Assembly (NCBI GenBank): GCA_033439685.1
Contig: JAUEDM010000003.1
Coordinates: 1,952,001 to 2,016,000, forward strand
Source: Apodospora peruviana
Lineage: Eukaryota > Ascomycota > Sordariomycetes > Sordariales > Lasiosphaeriaceae
Direction of reading: 5' to 3'
DNA: 64,000 nt
This document shows positions 46,101 through 54,935 of this stretch, one piece after another (position 1 is the stretch's first letter; the number at the start of each line of letters is the position of its first letter). Below the pieces are notes generated by a model that made no database searches, was not told the origin of the DNA, and was given only the letters and a program-made list of their open reading frames with translations. The position numbers and the translations under genes were made by a program.

Positions 46101-46300
46101 CCAGTCCTCTGAAGGAAGAAGATGAAGAGGAAGACGAATATGATGCCGAAAAGGGTAAAGAGGCCATGACCGGACTAAAGGCCCAGGAAAAGGAGGAGAG
46201 CGACCATGATCAAACAGGTTCAAATATGCAACAGCAGCAGCTTTTATCAAAAGGACTACCTGGTGGTGGTAGTAGTGATGGTGGAGGAGGAGGCGGATAA
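43184..46300 (+). CDS. slp1: Slp1-type SUN-domain protein of the endoplasmic reticulum or nuclear envelope
   Basis: A single exon of 1038 aa. The N terminus is a signal peptide (WRVALTLLLLGLDAGSVNG). A segment with FMSFEEWKEMMLRKSG is typical of Slp1/SUCO proteins. The SUN domain lies at about residues 240-387 (KAILVENKDSYMLLECRAKN, then FLTHYGNEYYCPVSLLRVHG at its end). A Ser/Thr/Asn-rich region follows, then a coiled coil at about 609-722 and one transmembrane helix at about 720-743 (ILQSFLLLSCLVLVIFNRGL). The C-terminal 290 residues are low-complexity and would face the cytosol. In yeast, Slp1 works with Emp65 to protect soluble ER proteins from degradation; family members also act in nuclear-envelope protein placement. 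The central position of the SUN domain separates it from classic Mps3-type SUN proteins. Confidence 0.9.
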   Translation: MRRAVYTAWGWRVALTLLLLGLDAGSVNGSRTGQETAVSLAVSATPQVCESKTINYITHTLPQQCLRTAWTSPAPIAESPNSTATAAATGTATSSVNPELTAPHEPQANDYSSDASQEPETAEMEDLSSSTFMSFEEWKEMMLRKSGDPANIKGGRRQQEPREPRADRDAAGITHGDLDSLGDDSEITLDFDALNEKVSEITAASSGEADAQASGTAKEDQVFYDDGKTQYYRSKDAGKTCKERFSYSSFDAGATILKTNPGAKNAKAILVENKDSYMLLECRAKNKFVIVELSDDILVDTVVLANFEFFSSMIRKFRVSVSDRYPVKMDKWVDLGTFEARNSRDIQPFLVEHPQIYTKYIRIEFLTHYGNEYYCPVSLLRVHGTRMLDSWKDPPDGDDVDQIDAPAQEEEIPEIQEPQQPSSKEPEPSGATQENDTDTQRVVESGISPWEEPNIFYNLTLEMCAFRSPTTGDPTPVSSNADRNNSIPAGHSNTSTTAQSSVETVAHETAQPTNTSSLSTTQSQSSVRSQPTSVSSSANSSGSPSSQPTNSNTSNTASQKTLSSVRVESAETPQTPPTAKTGAAKPTNATSTTPRTNKTSAASSAASSPTVQESFFKTVTKRLQHLESNTSLSLQYIEEQSRFLQEVLLTIEKKQISRVDAFLNTLNRTVLTELRNVRTQYDQIWQSTVIALETQREQSQREIVALSTRLNVLAEEVVFQKRMAILQSFLLLSCLVLVIFNRGLVGPSPPPTLSYNNNSSLMSSPSPPPPRRAVDNPSMAHHDLTSSPSPPPLTAASHQQSLSSAGSGARYYNSDKALPLTPTSPDFIAGHSRRQNGGATTPLQPPIIRIDGIDVAVPSPPPPPPAAAAAGTTASLSSSYFDDQHDGATILDQEDSLLLMMTPPRSLSSSSTSNRRREISEEPLVPASAAAAVKVGNTKELEEQDSASPETPPSHSQQPSAIISQRQSDISIPSPLKEEDEEEDEYDAEKGKEAMTGLKAQEKEESDHDQTGSNMQQQQLLSKGLPGGGSSDGGGGGG
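45759..45794 (+). repeat. CCT/GCT trinucleotide runs encoding poly-Pro then poly-Ala in slp1
   Basis: Consecutive CCT-type and GCT codons give about seven Pro followed by about six Ala in the cytosolic tail. Confidence 0.85.
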
Positions 46301-47090
46301 CCACTACCTGCTCCACCAGTGGTCCGAGTTGACGCCTTGTATTATAGTATAGTACTTGTACATTGATTATAGAACCGAGCGTGTAGTGTCTTTAGCCATC
46401 ATGATACCAATGTAATCACCTTCCCTTGTTAGCGCCCTGTCAATAAAGATCACTTGTATTCTACACTGACATGTGGACGGTCATTTATCTTCCAGTGTCC
46501 AGAATTGCGGTCCTTCACAACATATGAAAAAGAACTGTCCAGACTAAAAAGGAGGGATACCAAAAGTTGGAGGTACGCGCTAATTAGAAACGTAAGAACG
46601 CAAACGCTATATTAACTTCTAGGTATACAGGAACCTCCGTCCGCTACCCGACGGTACTCAATCTCGACTCCTCAAAAAGGCATTGCGGTATGGGACGACC
46701 AGCTTTCCTAGACCTCCCGGGCCATCAATGACCTCTCTTTGGCATAGCCAATTGTACCCTCACACCATTCCTTCCCACCAATGACTCTCTCCATTTTTTC
46801 GCATTTCCTTCTCAAACATGTTCTATTCTGGGATAAGACTGTTTTGAACTCTTCCCTTGTTCCTCGCCAAAATATCGAACCGAATCTGTCATGACTGAAA
46901 TGTTGAATTACAGCAAGGGTATTGCATTACAAATGGTTTACACCTTGTCGAACTGTGGAAGATAGCAAAATGCACAGCGTAGAACAAACGAATGATTTCG
47001 AATGTTCAGGGCTGACAGAGTTCGGTAAAATCCTATGATTGTTGTATTGTCCGGAACAGCCGCTTCCAGTGCTGAGCAACTCCATTGCAC
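46301..47090. other. convergent gap between slp1 and the Mei2-like gene
   Basis: 790 bp shared by two 3' ends. No supported gene. Confidence 0.6.
46442..46447 (+). promoter_or_regulatory. AATAAA polyadenylation-type signal of slp1
   Basis: A perfect AATAAA hexamer 142 nt after the slp1 stop codon. Confidence 0.5.
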
Positions 47091-49440
47091 CTAAGCCGGG
47101 TACATACCTGGCTGTTGAATGTGCGAGTCGTAGTCATACTCCTCGAGTGCCGCAAGTCTGGTACCGCGGTCGTACTGAGAACGGCGGCGACGCTGCTCAT
47201 CGCGAAAGTGCTGGCCAGCATTTGGTGTGAACAGTCCTATGGTGATGGTATGTTAGCCGTGATTGAGTCAACGGGAACAGACCGTTACTTACCAACATGC
47301 TCAGCGTTCTCGCAGCTGCGCTTCATCTTCGATTGGTTGTCAGGCTCAGGGAAAGTCTCTTCCTCCCCAGCCAGATCCGGTCGTGGTCCATTCGAAGTGA
47401 AATAGAGCTTGGGTCGATAGTGAGGCGCCTCGAGCATGACAGAACTGTTACGAAATTTCTGGACAAGACAGTCCTTTCCTTGAATGGTCGCATAGGAAAT
47501 CTCGGCAACTTTGTCACTTTTGAAGCAGTTCCATCGCTGGTTGCCCCGAGCATTCACAAAGTCGATGATGTCCAGCGGGTCGACAAAGTTGATGAACGCG
47601 TATCCCACATTGCAATCATTGGCGAAGTCGATTCGCAGGTACATGAAATCGTACTTGCCCCAGCTGGATTCGTCGACGATCCGCTTCAGCATCGCCTGGT
47701 CGACTTTGTTGGGTATATTTCGCAGCATAATCTGAATTGTCAGTATATCCTTTTCACAATACAAAAGACAGACACTTACAGTCGTTCGGACATCAATGCC
47801 CTCTCGGATGCGACTGACGTCGACGTGGTTATGATGGCCAGCGGCATTATAGTAAGGCGATCTGCTAACTCGCATGGCGTTCTGACGGCGGCTGTCGGGG
47901 CGTCCATAGGGTTGAACGCTTCGTGGACTGGTGAACTCGCTCTGCATCGTCATGGGCGTTGCAGGCGGAGAGAATATAGGACTCATGATTTGCATGTGTC
48001 CTGGACTCAGGGGCGTCAGAGGCGTGGGAGGATTGACGTTCGGCCTGCGTGTTGGAGTTTGGTCGACCAAGTAACGCGGCGGTCCTTGGATAGTCTGGTA
48101 GAGTACCGGATACATGGCAACCTGCTGTTGAGGGACGAACGGCAAAGGTGACTCATGATGACGGCCGACAGGGACAATAGTACGAGGAGGCTGGGGCGTC
48201 TTGGAAAGGCTCATGTTCTGGAACATGTTGGCAAAATCATTCATGGGGGCTCGGGGTGGGCCATAAACCTCAGGTGGCTCTGGCATCATTAAGGCAATAT
48301 CCGGTTGAAAAAGAGTCAGCAGCAGTTGAATACCCTGATTGAATAGTTTGTTAGAGCCTCCGAACAGAGCGGCCGACAGGGGAGAATCTTACGTTGACAG
48401 AGATGCCATTCAGTTTGGAAGCGACGGCGACTGCCACATCAACATCGGAGAATTCGACCAAACCGCGATACGAGTGGCCATTGTGGCCATTCAAGTCGCT
48501 GAGTTTCTTGAACGCGAAGATATCTCCTTCGCCATGGAGGAAGCCGTGGACGACCGCCTCGATCTGGAGCGGACCCACGTCAAAATTAGGGAGCGGCAAG
48601 GCGATAACATAAACTTGGCCCTCAGAGACAGCTTCAGTGGAGACACCAGGATTCGCAACCTGCTCAAGTCAACTACTGAAAAAAGCAGACGATAGTACAC
48701 CATATTGCCTACCTGGTAGAATTCAGTGGGCGAGATATAGTTGGCGCACCAGTCAGGGCCGCCAAGATGGACATGATCATGGACGTTGCGGGCATCGCGT
48801 ATGTTAGAGAAGCGAAGGTAGACCTTGTTTCCCTCGGGAATGACGTGACGTTTGCCCTGGCAAGAGGATCCAAAACGTTCCAGATTCTATATGATCATTA
48901 GCTGGGTCATGACTGAGGAAGAGGTCTTGGTCTTACCGTCATGTAATCGTCGACATTGGCGACAGTGATAGCCTTAGAGGCCGAAAAGAGAACCAGGTAG
49001 CGTGAGATACGCAGCTCGGTGCTTAGCTTGGAAGCATTGTGCAGACCGAGAAGCTGGAAGTCGTTCGGGAGCCCGAGATTCAGGCCGGGCATCCCATTCT
49101 GTGAACCATGGGCGACCAGAGGGACTGAAATAGGGCGGAAAGCAGAGGCGGTTGGAGACAGCTTCTGTTCCGGCTTGGAGATGAACGGGTCCTTCTCAGC
49201 GGCTGCCGAGCCAGCACCATAGCTCTCAGCGGCGTTGACATTGAAACGAACAGGATGTATGTTGGCGGCTGCATTGAGGCTCAAGGTCGTCATCAGCTTG
49301 TTGGATCGTGCAGAGCTCTCATCCGGAGAGAAGGCCGTGAGCCGGGTGTCTGGAGTGCCGTCATGCTTGTACGAGTCGGCGCCAGCACTGGAGGAGTGAG
49401 GCGAAGACGGGTTGAAGGCCGTCTCTCGTGCCTGCGCCAT
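47091..49440 (-). CDS. Mei2-like RNA-binding protein with three RRMs
   Basis: Six exons on the minus strand, 49440-48937, 48886-48713, 48659-48393, 48334-47780, 47731-47293 and 47236-47091, give 694 aa. The introns are only 48-58 nt. The first four are in phase 0 and the fifth in phase 1. Two divergent RRMs lie at about 145-215 and 240-315. The diagnostic Mei2-type RRM3 starts near residue 501 with IMLRNIPNKVDQAMLKRIVD and includes YDFMYLRIDFANDCNVGYAF. The end is Arg-rich (RDEQRRRRSQYDRGTRL). In fission yeast Mei2 drives meiosis with a non-coding RNA; in filamentous fungi roles in development are plausible but inferred. The frame is open for 147 codons upstream of the chosen start, so a longer N terminus is possible. 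A GTATGT donor just before the stop suggests an optional further exon. Confidence 0.9.
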
Positions 49441-50891
49441 GTCGTGAGTTCCTTTGGTTGATATTTCGAGAGAAGTGAATGACAAGACTGATGGGACCTG
49501 ACGATCGTGGACGAGGCACAAGATTGAGGGAATCTCGTCCTTGGAAATCCGGGCCAAATTTGGGGGAAAGAGAGAGGTTAAGAAGAGGAAATCCAAAATG
49601 GGTTTCCAGCGAGGGAAGTGCCAAGAAGACTCTCCAAAATTGTAAAGAAGGTAGTCGCGTTGGCGGGCTGAAGTTGTCGATGTGGTAAGGAAGGGACGCG
49701 GTGCAGGATATGCAGGAGGGGTATGAGAAGTGGTCGTGACCCGAGGCAAGAGGGAAGGAGGGAAGGGAGAGGAGTGGAAAGAGGGAAGATTTGGGCCCAC
49801 GATGTGCGAAAATGCAACCAAAAGAGACCGAAGCACCGAAACAGACTCGGGATTGGCAGGACTTCCTCCAGAGTGCTTCAACGGAAGATGTTGACGTCGC
49901 TTTTTTGGTCTTGCTCCTCGAGGTGGGAGAAGGTTGATGCCGGCTACGGGGTTTGTACTTTCCTGTTTATGTCGCCGTACTTTGACCTCTGCTCTGCTGG
50001 GAAGGCACCTGCCGATTCAACAGAGTAGGCGCGTTGATGTCCCCTCACGTATGGAAGGCTTGCCTTTCGGGACCGATTGGAAAAAATCGGAGGTCAAATG
50101 TCCCCGTCATAGGACACGGGAGGATTCTGCGAGTATTTGCGGATGGAAGAGAAAGGAAGTTGCAAGACGTAATTATTTGAGGACCACCACTTGGCCAGTT
50201 TGCAAAGGAAGCTGCACCATCCAAGTCAGCGACAAAGCCTAGAACTGCATGATTTTCGTGGTACTGCTCTGTTATGACGTTCTAAACTCGGTTCTGATGG
50301 ACTTTGTTGGCGAGCAGACTTCCTCTGCTGGATGATAGGGACCCCCAACGCTACTGTGTAGAATGCTCATCTTGAACGTATTATCGGATGAAATAACTGC
50401 ACCGAGGAGGATGAAAAAATGAACCGAGTTGTTGTATTAAAGTATGCTAGACAAGATAGACAACTTTCTATAGAGTTGAAACTTGGAGACAGATCTAGTG
50501 ACTTTGGCTTCTAAAGTACAAAGCGAGGTCGTGGTGGTGCTTGTCCTGCTCGATGTGCGATTATAGATTCGATCCATATTTGAGTTGAAGTTGGAGGTCG
50601 TGGAATAAAAAAGGGGCAACAGTCGTCGGCCTACCACCTGCGTGGCAGCTGGCAGAACTGACATGTAGCTTGTAGGGAATGCTCGCTTGGGGTGGCCTAG
50701 TATCCCCCCGCTACGGATAGGCTCCCGCCAATGTGGACCACGACGCGCCATGCGAGGCTTCCCCGGATATCACCACTTTGATCTGACTCGATCCACGAAA
50801 GTTGTCAATGTACCCAAGTGCTTGAGTGGACAGCGCTCGAAACTTAGAACCAAAAGGATTGATGGAGCTTGCTGCTCCCTAGACCTACAAA
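49441..50891. other. divergent promoter region between the Mei2-like gene and sec15
   Basis: About 1.45 kb between start codons facing apart. The left part may be leader or coding extension of the Mei2-like gene. No other gene is seen. Confidence 0.55.
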
Positions 50892-53641
50892 ATGCCGAGA
50901 AAGGCGCAGACGTGGGACGACTACGACTCGGCTGTCGACCAGGTTTGTCCTTGATCCTTGACTGCGCATCGCAACATTCGCTATTGTAGTCTCACTTATA
51001 ACTCTTACATAGATTATTCTTGCGCCTTCCGACTCCGACTTTCTTGACCAGTTGATCCCCGTTCTCAAAGATGCGACCTCGAGCAGCCGGACTGCATCGC
51101 TCGTTCAGAGCCTCTCCCAATATGCCGAAGACCGAGAAAGCGACATCGAGCGCATCGGGTTGACCAAGCACGAAGAATTTCTCAGCTCTGTCAGCCAGTT
51201 ACAGGAAGTGCAGGTGGGAACCGTGAGCCTGACAGCCGAGATTTTGGATCTGAACCAGTCCATTCAAGCGAGCACAGAGAAACTGGCAGAGCAGAAGCAA
51301 GCTCTCGTCAACACCAGGGGAGTTCGTCAGAACATCACCGATGTCTCCAATGCGCTCGAGGAGTCGCTCAAAATTCTGCATGCTGTTAACAAGGCGCATG
51401 ATCTGATTCGGAAGAAAAAGTATTACGGCGCTCTCAAAGCTCTCGAAGACCTCCAAAACGAGTACCTGGTTCCCATCATCCAGAACAAATATGCCACACA
51501 ATACCGGCTCGCCGATCTTATACAAAAGTCGATCCCGGCCTCACAAAAGACCATATCAGAGGCCGTTATGACGGATTTGAACACATGGCTATATCTTATT
51601 CGAGAGACATCGCAATTCCTGGGTGAGGTGGCTTTCTACCACACCAAACAACGGCTAGAGAGGCAACAACAGCGCGTCCAGGCCAACGAGTTCTTGAGCC
51701 ACTTCAAGCTGAACTCTGCTATCGAGCTGGTCTTCGACGAGAGCAGTGAGTTCGATGTCCTGGACAACGACGAAGTGCAGGTAAACTTCACGCCCTTGCA
51801 TGAGGCCATGCATATCCATGATGCACTTGGACAGACCGACAAGTTCCGTGCCGACTATGCAGCTACTAGGCGGCAACAAAAGGAATTACTGATGCCAAGT
51901 TCCGTCAATCTGCTTGTTGATGACGATGATTCGTCCCTGAGTGCACTCCTGGAAGGGATCGCCGGCTTCGCCATCATCGAGAAAGAGACAATGCAGCGCG
52001 CTCCTCAACTTCGTTCCACAGTAGAGGTGAGCATCATCCCCCGTCCACTAACGGCCTGGAGCGCAACTCCTAACAACAACGACAACAACAACAGGTCGAT
52101 GAGCTTTGGGACTCAATGTGTCAGACTGCTGTCAGGCTTACGTCTCGGTCTTTGGCCGACTTGACCGACGCAAAAAGGCTGCGTGATATTGAAGGTGTTG
52201 TTGCGCTCTTTATCCAAACGATGGAGGTAAGGGCACCGATCCCTCGCCGAAGAACCAACTGACATAAAAATTAAGAGCTGGGGATACTCCGTCACTATGT
52301 TAAACAACTTTCAATTGAGGTTGTTCCACAAGTACGCAGATGTGCTGAAACGTCGATTCAGTGAGGACTTTCAAGAGGTACGTAATCAACTAGGAAAGAG
52401 AAAGCCTCGAGATGGAGCTGATGCCTTTAGAAGATTGTCTCCACCGACGATTACATGCCGATGACTATCAATTCTCTTGACGAGTACGAGAAGGTGCTGG
52501 CAGTCACCTGGTTCACCCCGGATAAGCCTCCTGAAGAGCTCACGTAAGTGATCCTTCATCGATCGACTCTCCGGCGTTTATGGTTCTGACAAAGGCATAG
52601 ATTTCCATGTGTTCTGCCATTCTCGCAGATGTATCCCCTCTGTTGCATTGATATTCGAAACTTCCGAAGCCAATTTTACTGGTTCTCTGATGATCATTTC
52701 CAGCACCCCAATGTGATTAATGAAACTCTCAAAAAGGCGCGTTACCATCGTCTTGAACCTGCTGTCCACGTATGTGTCAGGCTAACATGTTGCTTAGTCC
52801 CTAGATGAGATATTGACCGAGAAAGTCTGCAAATCGCTGGTCGAGCGGCTGAGCTCACAATATCTTGGCCAAATTGTTCAGATCTTGATCAACCTTGAGC
52901 ATTTCGAAATTGCTTGCCGAGAATTGGAACAACTGTTGATTAGGGACCGCGCTTCGACGTCGGCGGGTGGACCAGTGACATTGATGGCCACCGAGCAGTT
53001 CAGGAGTAACAAGAAGACCGCGGAAAAGCGGATTTTTGAGCTCGTCAATTCCAAGATTGACGACCTGGTGATCGATTCTGACTATGACTGGTATGTTGTC
53101 CAGATGTCTTCATATTCGCTTTGCATTTCTAACACAATACTCTGACCGTAGGACGGCGACGACGCGACCTGAAAAGGCAAGCAGCTACATGCTGACGTTG
53201 ACGCAATATCTCAAAAATATCATGAGCTCTACTCTCTTAGGCCTTCCGACCGAAATCAAAGAGCTCATCTATTTTGACGCGCTCAGCCACGCGGCCGAGA
53301 AGATTCTGGCCCTGCCTCTATCCCCAGAGGTCAAGAAGATTAATCCCAACGGAGTGCACGCCATGGCCCTGGACGTGCAGCACCTGACTGAGTTCGTCGC
53401 CGGTCTCGACAACGCGTTCATGCTGGAACAGAACCTGGACGAGCTCCAGCAGACTGTAGCGCTCATGCAGTCGGACAACCACGATGAATTCTTTGACATC
53501 TCGACCAGGAACAAGAAGTATGGTCGAGTCGACGCCATGAATGGTCCGGTTCTGTTGGAAAAGCTCACGCAGACGATTGAGAATACAAGCCGAGCTCCTG
53601 CGCCGCTCGCTAACTTCGGCGCGCGCTTCGGCTTGAGGTGA
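50892..53641 (+). CDS. sec15: Sec15 subunit of the exocyst vesicle-tethering complex
   Basis: Eight exons, 50892-50942, 51013-52026, 52095-52226, 52276-52377, 52431-52543, 52601-52736, 52798-53090 and 53152-53641, give 776 aa, the usual size for the family. The introns are 49-70 nt. The protein is helical throughout, with a coiled N-terminal part (QASTEKLAEQKQALVNTRG, then RKKKYYGALKALEDLQNEYL) and the Sec15 C-terminal domain (TTRPEKASSYMLTLTQYLKN, HAAEKILALPLSPEVKKINP, ALDVQHLTEFVAGLDNAFML). Sec15 binds the Rab GTPase Sec4 on secretory vesicles and links them to Sec10 and the rest of the exocyst at growth sites. The sixth intron appears to have a GC donor (AAG then GCGCGT), because no GT donor in the region keeps the frame with an intron of normal length. 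Intron 1 uses GTTTGT. Confidence 0.92.
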
Positions 53642-54935
53642 GGTGATGGAAAGTCATTCTTCACTTCATCTCTCTCACACGTACGCGCGCACGTAACGCT
53701 CATTTTTGGGCGGTTTTGATCAGTACTTATTTATCACAACTAGGTGGCAAGAGGAAAATAGTTGCGACTTCAAGATTATCGATCGGTCATAATTAGACTT
53801 ACTCTAGCCTACCCACGCACCCTACCCTTGCATAGACGCCTAAATACCGATCAGACAAAGCCATGTAACGGAGAAGTATATCGCCATCGCTTAAAGCAAA
53901 AATGGCTGGTAGACGTATACTTTCTGGCTTTTAAATCTTCAGCCAAGATCATGAAGGGAGTGTCTCACTAAAAAAGAACCTGTGCATCGGTACTCCGGGG
54001 AGGGGGGGTCCGTCTCTACCGGGCGGCGGGTCACGGCGGTGGGATGATAGTCAGAGCTCGAGTACTGTCTAGCTGTCATACTGAACTTAAGCTCACCGAA
54101 CCTTATTATCGAGATAGTCGATTAATTCTTGTTGGAGTTCCTGGTGTACGGGCCCCTTGATGGGGTCAGAACTCAGCCGAAGCGCCCTAAGGGAACACGG
54201 TAACACCATCGATCTGAATCCCAGGCGTCATGCCGAAGGACTACAGGGCACTCTAGACGTCATCATTACGGTGGGCAGAAAGTAGTTAGTTATATAGAAG
54301 ACCTTGCCCCCTAGGCCATGCCATCCATAGACGTCCAATCCAAGCAACAATTTCAGTGCATTTCATAACGACCAAGAGCTTTGAGTATCTTTCAAATTTC
54401 AGAGCTTTGCTCCGAGTCAATCATTGCAGTCATGATCCCTTCCTGTAAGGCTCGATGGGAAACGAAACAAAGACGGGGCAAAAGATAAGGTACCGTGGGT
54501 GACTACCTGATAGTAACCCGCCTGCCTGCATAATGATATCGACATATGAGAACCCCCCATCAGGAAAGACAAGAAATTTAAAAACAGTCCAGTCCAGTCC
54601 GCCATTATGTATATATAGGTATGTACTCAAGAAAAACCAGTGCTAGCCAAGTTGGTATAGTAAAAAATGATCAAAATCCCCACTAATATATATACCTAGT
54701 ATCCATCCATCCCATTTTGACAACTCACATCGCTTTGCTTGCTTGCTTTCGTTGAAGTAAGTCGTGGCAAAATATCCAAAAGAGAAAAAGAAAATGCTGC
54801 TGCTGTTGAAAATGCTATCCAGAAAATCCCACCGCGACCAGACTATCGTCAGTCTAGTTCTTTTTTTCCCACACGCCATTCCCAGCTTTCCAAACATAAA
54901 CCAAAAGTAAAACACTAACTCGAGACCCAAGAACA
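53642..54935. other. convergent gap between sec15 and palH
   Basis: About 1.3 kb between two 3' ends. The minus strand at 54093-54250 has two overlapping short frames that look faintly coding (see findings). No complete gene is seen. Confidence 0.5.

Noticed and set aside
52770..52797. Intron with GTATGT donor in sec15
   Set aside because: It would be under 30 nt, too short to be spliced, and would insert residues foreign to the family.
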